A DNA stretch of 64,000 bases from Lineus longissimus (lineage: Eukaryota; Nemertea; Pilidiophora; Heteronemertea; Lineidae), in the NCBI RefSeq assembly GCF_910592395.1, contig NC_088319.1:12154001-12218000 (forward strand). Direction: 5' to 3'. The translations under genes were made by a program, and so were the position numbers. The notes beneath the pieces are model-generated. The model ran no database searches, had not been told where the DNA came from, and saw only the letters and a list, made by a program, of their open reading frames with translations. Of the stretch, positions 50,916 through 63,382 are shown piece by piece. Positions within the stretch are counted from its first letter, which is position 1. The number at the start of each line of letters is the position of its first letter.

Positions 50916-51055
50916 GAAGATCAAAACGTCAGCCCAAACAGACAACACTCATACAAGAATAGAAGGTATTCCACTTCAATACATTCAAGTATTGACGTGG
51001 AATACCTTCTTTTCTGTGATTAGCAGTGTCAGTTGGGCTAACGTTTTTTATCTTC
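50916..51055. ncRNA. Long hairpin with nearly perfect 22-bp core; candidate small-RNA precursor or fold-back element
   Basis: Two 67-nt arms (50916-50982 and 50989-51055) flank a 6-nt loop ATTCAA. The inner 22 bp, AGAAGGTATTCCACTTCAATAC against its complement, have a single mismatch. The next bases form a mismatch and four more pairs (50956-50959 with 51012-51015). The outer arms pair less well but share GAAGAT, CGT(C/T)AGCCCAA and GAC blocks. The layout could serve a hairpin RNA, but the loop is short for a microRNA. A fold-back DNA element is equally possible. Strand is undetermined. Confidence 0.4.
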
Positions 51056-52324
51056 GTGCCCTGTGATGGGTTTGCAGCAAATGATGTGTCAGACCACCAG
51101 AACAATTTTCGGTGAAAGTATATTTTACACCCGAGAAAGAAATTCCTTTGTTTTCGTCACCAGCACATGACAGACAAAACGACACAAAACAACGTTTTTC
51201 CTCGTTTTGTCTGAGGTGTGTGCATTGCTTAAAAGTCCTCCACAAAAAAGACAAACTAATCTCGAGCATTGAATCAACTGTTTACGAGTTCACACATCTT
51301 GGGTAGCCAGCCTACTGTTTATAAACATTGGTTTTTACTTCATTTTTGATGGGAGGTCAATCTGTCTAGGTCATCACCGGTGACACGGGTGTAACAAATT
51401 ATTCTATGTCTGTTCAACGTCAGAGATGTTGTACTTTTTTAAGTGACTCTGCCTGATATGAGCATTGTCACGCCAAAAAAAATCAGAATCTGATCACAAA
51501 AGCTGTACAGTTAGAAAATCCTCAACATTTTATATACAGATTAGTCTGGAAGCTTTCACTCAGTGCATGCACACTTAGAAAAGAAGGGTTTTTTGCTTTT
51601 GAAAAACCTTTTTAAAATTGCTTTTTTACACGCACAAATACAGACCTTATGGAGGTTTTTCAGCAAAGTAAATAACCCCTTTAGACGTTTTTCAGAATCT
51701 CCGAAAACCTTCTCACCCAAAAACACTCAAATGCAAGATCCAAATTTTTTTAGTAACATTTGGCATTGGAAGGAAATTGCATTATGATACCAATAATTTG
51801 ACTTATAAAGTACCAGAAAGGAAAACGTTAAAATCCAAAATAATTGAAATTGACTCAAACCATCAGAAAAAGAAACTCTTGCCGAATTCTCAGAATTGAG
51901 TTGTTCAACCACAACAACTACCTGTTGGTGTAGAATGCTAGTCTAAACAATGCCAAGATAATCAGTTAGACTTCACCTTCAAATTTCCTAGGAACACCTT
52001 CCTCGATAAACGCACCACCTTCAAAGCTATTACGTGACACAGTCCACTTTGATCATTTCTTGGTTCAGTGATATTTGTGACAAGTCTGGTGCACTGAACC
52101 AAGGTGTGACTGGCTTTCGCTCACACCTCACACAAAATTGTGATTCCAAGTATTACATTTCAATTTAATTCCTACTGATAAGAGGTGATATTCAATGCCT
52201 TATAGTCATGGGTCAAAATGATGACAAGTAAAAGTTCTGAAATTCGGATTACATTACATCAGCTAGGTGTGATACTAGTCAATTCTCATTTGAGTAAAAT
52301 GACAAAGACCAGCAGGCCTATGTC
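51056..52324. other. Non-coding, nothing recognised
   Basis: AT-rich unique sequence. No repeat or exon is recognised. Confidence 0.4.
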
Positions 52325-52600
52325 ATGACACCTGCTTTGAACAGAGATGCCGAAAACTGAAGTTATTTTGATTTCCCAAAACCTTTCAGAAGACAAAGAC
52401 CGAAGGCCTGGGTTGGGCCTCCATCATTATTATGACACCTGCTTTGAACAGAGATGGCCATAACCGAGGATATCTTCAAATTCCAAAACCTCTAAAAAAC
52501 GAAGACCGGAGGCCTGCGTAGTGCCTACATCACGACACCTGCTTTGACAGTGAGCAAAAAACGAGGTTACCTTGACTTTCTTAAAACAAAATGCTCATCG
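52325..52600 (+). repeat. Three-unit tandem repeat, step 107 then 100 bp
   Basis: ATGACACCTGCTTTGAACAG starts units at 52325 and 52432, and ACGACACCTGCTTTGACAG starts one at 52532. Units also share CAAAACCT and GAAGACCGRAGGCCTG. Confidence 0.9.
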
Positions 52601-53208
52601 CGTGCATTCAAAGACTAGAAACCAATGAAATCCTTATGCATTATGATGTAGGCAGATTTAGGACGCGGCCCGATGGGACGCGCATCCCCCCTTAAAACTT
52701 AAAAGTCAATTGTCGGGTTGGGTAGGCCCAAAGCTAAGGAAACATTTTGCAATCTCGACAACAACAAAAGCCCCCAGAAACAAGTATCAAAAGCTGACAA
52801 GAGCAAAAAAGTGTCATTACTTGGTCCAGTGGGCTGAGGAAAGGTTGGGTCATCATGCCAATTGAAGTTTCACCAACTTCCTATGTGATTTCCTTTCCAT
52901 CACGGCAATATCATGCCAAAGAGAACCAATCTGATCTAAATTACAGGTAAATGAATTTAATTTCTTGGCTGAATGGGTTTGATGATAGCTCGGACATCTG
53001 AAACATTGTTGAATATCCTTTCTGATTTCCTCAGATACCTGAGAGGCCAAATTTGAATTCGAGAAAAAAACACTTAAGCAAATAGGGTTACTAATGACGA
53101 TAGCTACAATTTCCTTTCCCCATTTCAGTGGAAGTTAATTGTTGGGAGCTTCTTAGAAGTAATTTCCCTTTCCATGTTGAAGATTGTCTGACTGTTTTTG
53201 TGTCCATT

Positions 53209-53439
53209 TTAGGGTTGACCATGGGCATCACCATTTTTGCTAGATGGTGAAATCCTACAGCAATCAGAACTCCTTCAAAACTAAGTGAATGCCAATTAAA
53301 AACCAGGAAGTCTGTTCTCTTGAAAACAAAGAACAGACTCCACCCTTGAAATTGGCATTCACTTCATTTTGATAGAGTTCTAATTGCTTTAGAATTTCAG
53401 GTTCTAGCCAAAATGGTGATATCGATGCTTAACCCTTAA
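53209..53439. mobile_element. Fold-back MITE family M2, copy 1
   Basis: A 231-bp near-palindrome. The left half runs TTAGGGTTGACCATGGGC, CATTTTTGCTAGA, GAAATCCTACAGCAAT, CAGAACTCCTTC and GTGAATGCCAATT. The right half is largely its complement: AATTGGCATTCACTTC, GAGTTCTAATTGC, TTCAGGTTCTAGCC and CTTAACCCTTAA. A second copy of equal length lies at 63152. Confidence 0.9.
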
Positions 53440-54312
53440 TTTCTTGCTTGGTCAGCCATGGACACTTCTAAGAGATTCCACAGATACCAGTTTCCAACAT
53501 CATACCTGGTTCAAGAGTGCCAGCAGTCCTTACTTTAACATTGGTTACATAGGTTCATTACTTGGTTGGGCGCTCTTAAGTCAACTATTGGCCATTCAAA
53601 TGTTGGTTAATTTCCTCTCCTTCTTAAGATACAAGTTTCAGATATGATAACTCACCTATGGATTTCATGTCGGCAACAACATCATACATAAAACTTCCTT
53701 TAGAGGTTGATTCTTATATCCAACTTTTACCTTACAACAATGGTCACTGTTAAAAATGTTGGCAACAATTTTGTTTATCGCTTTTTTTAAACTTTGTCGG
53801 ATTCAACTCTGACAACATACACCAACAGCATGACACATCTTCTAACAAGAAAGTGGTGATTTATTCGACCTCGGACATTTTTACCTCCATACATTTCACC
53901 CCACATTTCAATGTTCAAACACGGACTTAACTTAATCAGACCTTGGACTTGATCTCCATCAAAAACAGAAAAGTACCCTCCCACACATTTGTACCACAAG
54001 CTTGTTGACAAACTAAATTACTTTGTTTTTCACCGGGCCATTCAAAACTCCCAATATTCAAAAGCATTTTGTGATAGGCTTCCTTTAAAGGGTTCACCCA
54101 TCAAAAGTAGCAGACAATGACCTTAGCCTTATGTCAGACATCAAAGATACATAGTTGAAGAGACACCCCCACATCCGTACTCCAAAATAAACTATCTTAT
54201 CGCAATATCAAAATAACTGGAGTAACTTAAGGCTGAATTCTTTCATTAACACAGTATTGATGTTGATGATAGAACTACATGTAGGACAGCAGAGGTTGTA
54301 GAACAGCAGAAG
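53440..54312. other. Non-coding, nothing recognised
   Basis: Unique sequence between two MITEs. No exon is recognised. Confidence 0.4.
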
Positions 54313-54551
54313 TTAAAGGGGTACACCGTTTGTATACTGGTGGTCCAGGAAAATAGAAATTCAGTTATACACAATGCTGTAGTGCAGTTATTATGCATGA
54401 AAATTTGCTGAAACTTGGCATCTATGGTATTTGTACATCTGTCTACACAACAGAATTGATGAAATTTATATATGAAATGTATTAACACAATTTGAAAGTT
54501 TCAAATTCAATTACAGATTCAAATATCTAACAAACGGCGTAAGCTTTTTAA
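54313..54551 (+). mobile_element. TTAA-type MITE family M1, copy 5
   Basis: The best-preserved ends: TTAAAGGGGTACACCG with CGTTTG inside on the left, and CAAACGGCGTAAGC then TTTTTAA on the right. These give clear ~20-bp inverted termini with TTAA at both edges. The body is shared with the other four copies. It is 239 bp with no coding capacity. Confidence 0.9.
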
Positions 54552-54571
54552 AACCTCAGATCCATTCATAC

Positions 54572-54820
54572 TTGTGTAACTGAATACCCATCTAACCCAA
54601 ATACTATCTTTGTTCTTACAAATAGCTTGAATTTATGAATGGAATGTTTAAAAAAACCTTCCAATACACCATGATCAAATTATTTCATTAACTGATGCAT
54701 CCTTGACTTAAGAAATCGACAACCACTCGTGTTGTGTAACCGTATATCCATCTAACCTAAAATACTATTTTCATACTTGAGAGATTCTAAATAGCTTGAT
54801 CTTTATGAATGGAATGTTGA
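54572..54820 (+). repeat. Local duplication, step 160 bp
   Basis: TTGTGTAACTGAATACCCATC near 54572 and TTGTGTAACCGTATATCCATC near 54733 are each followed by CTAACCYAAAATACTAT, AAATAGCTTGA and TTATGAATGGAATGTT. The shared CCATCTAACC word lies at 54588 and 54748. Confidence 0.85.
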
Positions 54821-56088
54821 GATGACTATCTCAAAGAGGTCGATATCATAAAGAAAATCTACATAATATGACAGTATATTCACCAAGTTTCGTTATCCAC
54901 ATCATGTCAATTAAAAATCTTTAAGTCAAAGGAATTAGCTATCGAATGGCCTAACATTTTCCAACACTTTGGAACAGGCCAAGGTCTAATAGGTTCTAAT
55001 TTAAATAGGTTTATTAATTAGCAAATTAGTCACCACTTTCAAAGGAAATTTGAATTCTGACCTCGCACTGATTTAAGCCATGTTAAAGTTTTACTTGATA
55101 GTATTTGATCTAGAACACTTGTCATCCATGGACAAGAAGTTTCTCTAGCTAATGAGGCCAGAATCCCCTGTACATTTTCAATGTTAACCGTAGACAAATG
55201 CACTACTAATATTGCCAAGTTAGAATGACACAGACCTATGTTACGATAAGTCTACCCACTTATTGTCAAATGTTATCATCAAGGGCAAACAATCTTACCA
55301 CAAATGGCTATATTGGAGACACCCTCGTCTCAGAACGCCAGCCGAAACATGGCACCAGCAAAAAGCAACAATCAGTGGTAAAAAATGTATTGTAACTAAT
55401 TAATGATTTTGGAAAGGTCATCAGTGATGTAAGACTGAAGGTGAAAAAGGTCCAAGAACTTGCACATTTAAACTTTTTCCGGAAATTAAAAAGCTTTGGC
55501 CTAGTTCAAGAGCCAAGTTGTATGTTTACAGTCTTGGGTTTGCAATACTGCACAGGCCTTATGAGTTAGCTTATCTTTAGGCTACCACTACCACAGGTAA
55601 ATCCAGTTGTCAGATGAGGTACAACTGGGGTCAGTAACAATGTATACTGTGGGGTGCAGCTGAAACACCATTAAAATATTTTCAGCAGTTTAAAGACCTT
55701 TTCTTAGAGTGTACACTCAAGTATGTTAGAAGTGACTGCTTCAGGATCTATGCTAATATCTAGGAAGTATTCGTCTCAAAATGAGCTAGTTTGTCGGTCC
55801 CATTGAGTAAAACATTCCCAGCAAATACCTGTCGAACAGCCAGGATGTCTGTCAACATTTTGTTAAACATGTTAAAGAATGTCCCAAGCGATTGCTAATT
55901 ACACCGTTCAGGACACCCCACCATTTCATACTCATTACAACAAGGAGATGAGTTAATTTGACCACTTCCCTCGTGGTCACCCAATCCGAGTGGGAAGTCT
56001 CTCCACTCCCAACGCGCCATCATTAACGTCCAAAGTCGCTGATGAAGACGCCAGTTGGTGTTTTTCCCATGAAAGCGAAGACTCGCAA
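54821..56088. other. Non-coding, nothing recognised
   Basis: Unique, AT-rich. No exon or dispersed repeat is recognised. Confidence 0.4.
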
Positions 56089-56520
56089 TGAAATTGAACA
56101 CTTTCACAGACAATAGCGACAGAATGATAACAGGTCTTCAAACCATGGGTGGCGTTTGGTTTAGTTAATGGTTTGACTGACTAAATGTTATTCTTCAAAG
56201 TTGTTTTAACGTTTCTCAGTTATTGCTACCATGTTGCCATTCGCTTCTTTCTGAGATTCACAGGACAGCAGTTATAATGGTTATTTCACCAATTGGACAA
56301 CACAAACTTTGGGTATAGCAGTATCTGGGATGAAATTGAACCCTTTCGCAGACAATAGCAATAGAATGATAACAGGTCTTCAAACCATGGGTGGCGTTTG
56401 GTTTAGTTAATGGTTTGTCGAAATGTTTTCTTCAATGTTGTTCTTACTTTTCTCAATAAATATGGTCACCATGCTTTGCTTCTTTCCGAAAATCTCAGGA
56501 CAGCATGCAGTAAGGGCCCC
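56089..56520 (+). repeat. Tandem duplication, step 241 bp
   Basis: ATGAAATTGAACACTTTC at 56089 recurs at 56330 as ATGAAATTGAACCCTTTC. A long, nearly identical block follows (GATAACAGGTCTTCAAACC, ATGGGTGGCGTTTGG, TTAGTTAATGG), then a more diverged part to about 56515. Confidence 0.95.
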
Positions 56521-57059
56521 GCCGTCAGTAATCATGATGTATTATGTCTTTCTCTTTACTTAGTATGACGTCACTGTTGCCAACATGGTCAACATCTTCA
56601 TCTAAGAAACAAGTTCATCTTGAGCTTCAACAGAAATTTTGGATTTGTTCTTCCTTGAAATAGCTGCTGGTACATGAGCGGGTATGCAAGGGTAAACATT
56701 TCACCTGTTAGGTGTCTGTGACAGGGAATGTTTAACAATAATTAGCGACTATCAGATCGCCCAGGACAGGTTGATGAAATGCTGACGAAACCTAACAAAA
56801 CAAAGGAAAGATCCAGTTCACTTGGAAGATTATTCTGACGAGGCGATTTCACCAGTCGAACATGCTCCCTCTCTTTCAAATGAACAGTTCAGGTGCAATT
56901 TTAAAGCCACTACATCCACTTCTGTTTTTTCGAGTAAATGCAACTTTTCTGCCGTGACTCTTACATCTGAACTCCTCAAACAGCTATGGTTTCGGGGAAG
57001 AGATTCTTCCCTCCGGGTGATTTTACATTAATTCCCAAAATCTGATGGTCAATTTGAAG

Positions 57060-57225
57060 GGATTTTTTTGATTAAGAGTGGGTTAGCCCAGCCTACCCCC
57101 CCCCCCTCCCCAGTTCATCATATATCTTTGAAATTGACCATGAATTTTGGAATACACCAGGAATTTGATGAGAAATGCAGTGCCCCTCTTTTTCGGGTTT
57201 GTGGGTCCTCCACTGCCGGAAAGTT
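57060..57225 (-). mobile_element. Poly-C repeat family P1, copy 2
   Basis: Reverse-oriented relative of 42595-42757. On the minus strand it has GAAAAAGAGGGGCACTGC, TCATCAAATTC, ATGGTCAATTTCAAAG and a G-run, seen on the plus strand as 11 C at 57096-57106. A further TGGTCAATTTGAAGG just outside, near 57047, suggests an inverted arrangement around the C-run. Confidence 0.5.
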
Positions 57226-59993
57226 ACCACATCTCTGCACCAATCAAGTTGCTCCGATGAAGTTTTACCAGGGGGTGCCAGCACTTGCTAGCACAGCCCT
57301 AATTACCCGCCCGAGTAAGGCGATTCCCGCCATGACAGGTTCAACCAGGTAACATATCACCCTCCAGCCATCTGGAACTGACAATACGCTAATCACAAAG
57401 TAATTGGAGACAAAAACCTCCAATCATCTCATCAACTTAACTAATTACTGTTGTCAAAGACTTAATTTGAACAGGTTAAGATATTTCAATTACTGGAGAT
57501 GGACTTTCATGGAATTCCTGCAGGTGAAACTTGGAAAATATCATGTGGTCATTAATTTTTTAAGAGTCATTTTACAATACTACTATGCTTGTACTCATTT
57601 CTGCAGGCCTACCTTCAGGCGTAGTACCAAGTAGGCCTACAATTAACTGGATAGTGCCAAATACTTTTGACAACAATACACCATCTGAAGATGAAAAACA
57701 CCATCATTCCCATCTGATAAAATCTGCAATTAAAAATAGCAGCCAAGGATATTTTAGGACTATTTACAACTAACACATTCCCCAAATCAAATGTCACTGA
57801 TTTGAGAGGGTCAAAATGGAGCTTCAAAAAGTTATATTTTTGCTTCCTTTGTGTCAAACTGACTTTAGCACAGATGGCTGAACCAATCAGCAAATGATAT
57901 TTTGTCCTCTAATCAATAAAGTACGATACGGTTTTTTCTTCATCAAATAATATTCTATCATCAGCTGAGTAAAAGTGAAAAATATGTCTGAATTCTTTGT
58001 TTTGGGCAAACATAACTCTTATAGAAGACTTTTTGATGCATGATTAGTTATTAAGGTCAATCCCCATCAAATGTATTGTTTTCCTCTTTTTTCTAAAATC
58101 TGTACGATTAGGTAACACTTTTTTAATTACCTTTCTATACCAAGGACCTTCCTTGTTTAGATCAAAAGTGTGATATTGCATTTGGGACGTTTTGTTAACA
58201 AATTATGGTTTCATAGAATTTCGCCCAAAGGGAACCGCTACAATGGAAAACCTTCTCCTTTATAATTAGTTGATAATGCCTAATCAACAAGTTCTTAATT
58301 AAGGGTCCTTGGACTTCGACATAATCAGTGATATCAAATATGGTTTTTCTACCCAAAAAGGTCTGAATAAACACAAAAAATATGTCACCAAGTAACAAAA
58401 TTCCACCATGGGATTTCATAACTTAAGACATTACTTAGAAATATTGACATTTTTCTTTGAAGGAGCAGAACCCCAAACAAAACCTCTAATTAGTTTCTCA
58501 TTAAAACATTGATATTTCTTTAACCAACGTCTTAAAGACGATATGTACAATATTGCTTACACAACACCGCAGGGATTCTTGGACCTTACAAAATGCCCGG
58601 CGGACCTCTTTTGTTAACCAAGTCAAACTGGTCCGATAACGGCTATTAACAGAAAAGAATATATCTAAAAAATAGTGATTTTCTTCCTCCCTGCTGTGAT
58701 GTAATGGGTACCCATGACATTAACCATTCGTATGACCATCTGCAGCCTATACTCCTTCACCAAACACCAGCTGTTGCTTAGAGAAGTAACCGCACTTGCA
58801 AAACCCATTTTGACCCCAATTATCTGAGAAATGCATTTTCCAAATATTCTAAATTCTAAATTATCTGAAGTGAGAGATTTACAAATAATTATAGCCAATT
58901 TTGACCATAGCTTTTGAAAATTATTTCCACTGCGCTACCGCTGCCCCAGATTGAAATGCTTTACCTTACTGGTGAAGAACCCTGATACCAATTTATGATA
59001 CCCCATCCCACCCACCTGTATACCAAGATTGAAAGCATGAAACATGAAAAAAGAAACATTACCCATTATTTTCAAAGGGCTAATTAACCTTGGATCGCAA
59101 AGCAATCTTGGGTCATCTAATCTAATCAGCAAGTGGCCAACCAGATATAAGGGCCATTTACACGGCAAGAAAAAGACCCGATGAGATCCAATCGAATCTG
59201 AATGCAGTCTCTGTTTTCTCGTGTAAACGGAAACTGATTAATATTCATGTACATTTTTTCCATGGATCTATACAGTATTGGACAACAGTAACAGCCAAAT
59301 ACTTGTCGGTGAAAAGACAAAGAAAGAGAAATGAATTTAAAAGGGACTTTTGCACGACCAGCGGATTGAATGTGCAAACTTCCCTTTAAGTACAAAAACA
59401 AGAAAATCTGCACAAAAATACCAAAATCAGGAAACATGATTACCTGTGCCACAAGACGGTATCCTATCCCCTCAGAAGCCACTGATGCAATAAGACACTG
59501 ACGATTGGCCACTTAACGCCAATAACCAACCAAGCCATCCTGACTCAAACCTGTCGACGGACAATCTTCAGAGGCACTAACCTAAGACAAATGGCCGAAT
59601 TTCGCATTCCGGCCGCACGCTCATTGCTTAGGAGTAATTCGGAATAATCAGTCGTTCTCATGCATCGCCATCAAAACAACGCCCGCTGCCCGCAGGTTCC
59701 ATATTTTCTATGCACCCATCAGAATCAAATGATCGCGAATGTCTTCCACCAGTTCCAGTGAAACAAGACAGAAAATCTCAATGCACTGACAGTGCCTGTC
59801 ATCTGCAACTGTACAGGACGTTATTTCAAGTTGGAGTGAAACAGTCGCGAGGATCCGTCATAAAGTCTTAATAACTGAACAAAACGAAACGATGCGAAAG
59901 TGTGATGAGCGTTCGGCGATGTCCCTTCATTTCCCAAGGGGGCTATTCCCGCCGATTGTACGATACATGGATCACTGGATCTTATCACCACGT
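57226..59993. other. Non-coding, nothing recognised
   Basis: AT-rich unique DNA. A 128-codon minus-strand frame at 59126-59512 has no recognised domain. Confidence 0.4.
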
Positions 59994-60350
59994 TGTGATC
60001 TGGTCTTATCATCTGGCTACCCTATTAGGCCATCCTGGGCTAATTCAGTGTTTGAAACATGTGATTTTATTCCATCCTGTAGGAACTGTACTGGTAAGAG
60101 CTCATCATATCATCGCACTGTGATCTGGTCCTATCATATGGCTACCGTATTAGGCCATCCTTGGCTAATTCAGTGTTTGAAACGAATGTGCTTTCTATCC
60201 TGTAGTAATTGCACTGAGAAAAGCTCATTGCTCAATATCATGGTCTCATATATACACAAAGATGACAGGATCTTTTCATTGCGCTGTAATCTCGTCTTAT
60301 CATCTGAGTACCAAGACCATATTTGGTTAATTCAGTGTTTGTACTCGGCC
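59994..60350 (+). repeat. Three-unit tandem repeat, steps 125 and 166 bp
   Basis: TGTGATCTGGTCYTATCAT starts at 59994 and 60119, with a diverged unit (TGTAATCTCGTCTTATCAT) at 60285. Units share TTAGGCCATCCTKGGCTAATT or a shorter form and ATTCAGTGTTTG. A 165-codon frame across it is incidental, since the steps are not multiples of three. Confidence 0.9.
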
Positions 60351-62166
60351 TTGATTAACACGTCAAGCATCTCTAGTGAAAGAATGTAACCAATGCACTT
60401 GACACGGCCTGACAAATAAAAAGATATTCCGTGGGCCTTGGGCTGAAGAAGCACAATCAACAAGGGGTAGAAAATGTTGTTTTTCAGGTAGCCAATTATC
60501 TGAATCAAACAGTACACTCTCATTTTCCAGTATTTGGCCAGGCAAACCGAAAAATACACACTGTAGCCAAAACACCAACAAGTTAAAGATTTGCCCTGCG
60601 GCTGAAAAGGTGCAATCGACCAAGAAAAACATCATTTCTTTCCTGTGGCCTTATCTCATCTGGGTAGCCTATTATCTGAAACAATCAGTCCTATCATTAG
60701 GAGATAATAGATGGGGCAATCAACGATCATCACCTGTAGTCCGCCGAGAGACGGATTGATCGTAGATTTCCCGCCTGTCGTGCAAGAAATTGGGCGACGG
60801 TGATATCGCTACAAATGGATATCGTCCTGTCTCATGCATTCGAACTGGAGCATCTGCAAGATTAGATGGTCTTTGGGGACGATGGCCAACCTCAGCCAAA
60901 TGGGTTTTGTGCTCAGAGACAATTCTGGAAAACTGGCCAGTGAGGCAAACGGGCCAGTGTGCCACAAGTAAAACGAACGGGTAACCCCTTTAAGTATCTT
61001 TTCCTGGACAGGTGTTTTGACTCATCCTTTAAGAAACAGCAATTAAAGGTGAAAGAAGACAGATACCTGTTAACTAGATAAGGCATTAGGCAATCACAAG
61101 GATATTCTTGGAGAAATCTGATGAGTTTCAAGATCAACCTATCATCACGATACTTAAAGGGATGAGAGATGGGGACCATCTTGTGTCTGAGGCAGGAAGC
61201 AGCTGGATAAGCTCCTGCTGAAACAGACATAAGGAGAAGTGCATTGAGTAATCAGGGTATATTTTTGGAGAGAGATATCTCAATAAAGTGTATTTTAGGG
61301 TCTGTCATTAACTGATGGAAGTTTCTAAGTGTCTGGTGTCCATGATCTGCACAGGACATCTTGCCTCTGAAGAGGGTCAAAAATACAGATTTGACATCTC
61401 TGAGAAGATATGCCAATCTTTAAAAGATTTTGAACAGCCAGCAGGTATTTTAGGATACAGCCTTACATAAGACTTTCTGATGAAAGACAAGAGCAACCGT
61501 CTCTCATGGTTCTTGTGAAATAGTAATGACTTATGTAACAATTATCAGCAAACCTAACCTTCAATTTCAAGTTGAGAGAAATACTCTAGCCAGGCCACAG
61601 ATATCTGGGAGTCAAAGGGATTGAAAGTGGCCTGTCTCGGTAGTTATAGGGTGCATTACAGAAATACCAAATGCAATACTAAAAGCAAACCTCACATTCC
61701 AAACAAATCATGCCAAAAAACACCAACAATGGGTTAAATAAGAAATAGAAATAGATAAGATTGGAAGATTATCACTGATGAATCTTGCTCGCTGCCCGCT
61801 GTTGTCATGTGACATGGCATCAGTATCAATGGTCCGCGACAATGTCTCATGATAGATGTGCCGGCATCCAACTGATTTTTATTCCATCGCCACAGCTGGG
61901 AGTTAAGCATCTTTTAGCCGGGAGATGATAGGAGGTCAGGGGATGGTTTATCTGTGCGGAGATTGGTTAAGATGATGGTTCTTACGCGCAGATAATAAAA
62001 GGCCAGTGGATGCTCTTTCTTAGTAGAGATTTATCACCATGTTCTTTTTGAATGACGAAATTTTAATTTTGTGTCCCACAGATATGGCGTCAATTGGGTT
62101 TATCAGCCTTACACTGACGCCGTCTTCTGCCAGTGAGTGCAGCTATCTCAAGGGAAGCGCGGAGGC
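60351..62166. other. Non-coding with minor repetition
   Basis: GGTAGCCAATTATCTGAA near 60488 and GGTAGCCTATTATCTGAA near 60663 are related, about 175 bp apart. No exon is recognised. Confidence 0.4.
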
Positions 62167-62394
62167 ACAACATTTGTATCAATACCTTCATCAGCGCGAA
62201 TGAATGTCCTCAACTTATCCTATCAGGGGGTAGACGTAACCGCCACTCCTCGCCACAACAGCTTGACCTCGAGCCTGATGAGACAGATCTATCGTCACTA
62301 TCATCAATTGCGTTTACACTTGCCAAACGAAACAACGCTCGTATCAATATCCTGATCAGCGCGAATGACCGTCCTCAACTAATACTATCAGGAT
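62167..62394 (+). repeat. Local duplication, step 165 bp
   Basis: A ~62-bp segment (GTATCAATACC, ATCAGCGCGAATGA, GTCCTCAACTTA, CTATCAGG) at 62167-62228 recurs at 62332-62393 with few changes. Confidence 0.9.
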
Positions 62395-63151
62395 AGTAGA
62401 CGCATATTATCCTCTTAAGACAATACAATCATCATTGGTTATTTAGCCACCACAATCAATGCGCTTCTCGAAGGCGCTAACAGTGTTAGATGTCTTCAGA
62501 GTAATCAGGCCCAATACGACTTTGGCACATGTTCGGAATACGGCACCCGCCAATTAGCCCGCGGAAGTCATCAGGGGTTTCTGTCATCACGGCTTGCCAA
62601 ATTAAAAAATTTGTCTATATCAACGCTTACTTAAGGAAGGAATTGTCTGGGACAAGGCATTTGTTCTTGTCCACATTCTGGGATAGTTTAAACTTTGTTG
62701 ATATCCGACACCCAACAAAATCGGCCCATTCGTCTAATCAAATGAAATTGGCTTCGCGGCATGTGTGGAATCCGACAGTGGTCAATTAGGGAGCAGAATT
62801 CATTGAGGATTCTTTTCTATTATCTTGGCCATAAATTACCAAATCTGAAATCTGTCTGGGTCATTTGAACCAACTGTCCTAGAAATTGATGTGTTTGAAA
62901 CTTTCTGTCAAACTTTGTAGACTCCTGTCCTCCTGTCCACTTTTCTCTTGTCTTACACCTTTAAGGTCACATAAAGCTTCGTTTCCATCTTTGCAAGTGG
63001 GCCTGATGACTTGCTCAAGTTGTAAGCGAACCATCCCATAAAGGAACTGAACCAATGACCCACCAAATCTCTGAAATCATCAAATCTCTGAAATCCGAGG
63101 CAAATCTGATGGGAAAACAAGTCAGCCCCAGTTGTTAAGAAAACACTGACG
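62395..63151. other. Non-coding, nothing recognised
   Basis: Unique sequence. AAATCTCTGAAATC is repeated locally near 63065-63090. Confidence 0.4.
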
Positions 63152-63382
63152 TTAAGGGTTGACCATAGGCACCAAGATTTTGGCTAGAACTTGAAATCCT
63201 AAAGCAATTAGGACTCTTTCAAAACAAAGTGAATGTGAATTTCAAGGGTGGGAGTCAGTTCTTTGTTTTCAGACAACTAACTCCCACCCTTGAAATTGGC
63301 ATTCACTCATTTTGAAGGAGTTCTAATTACTTTAGGATTTCAAGTTCTAGTCAAAATGGTGGTGCCTTTGGTCAACTCTTAA
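63152..63382. mobile_element. Fold-back MITE family M2, copy 2
   Basis: TTAAGGGTTGACCATAGG at 63152 and GGTCAACTCTTAA ending at 63382 form the termini, both with TTAA. Inner arms pair closely: TTTTGGCTAGAACTTG, AAATCCTAAAGCAATTAG, CAAGGGTGGGAGT and their complements. It is 231 bp, the same as copy 1. Confidence 0.92.

Noticed and set aside
59892-60389. 165-codon plus-strand open frame
   Set aside because: It spans a three-unit tandem repeat whose steps (125 and 166) are not multiples of three. The encoded peptide has no domain, so the frame is chance.
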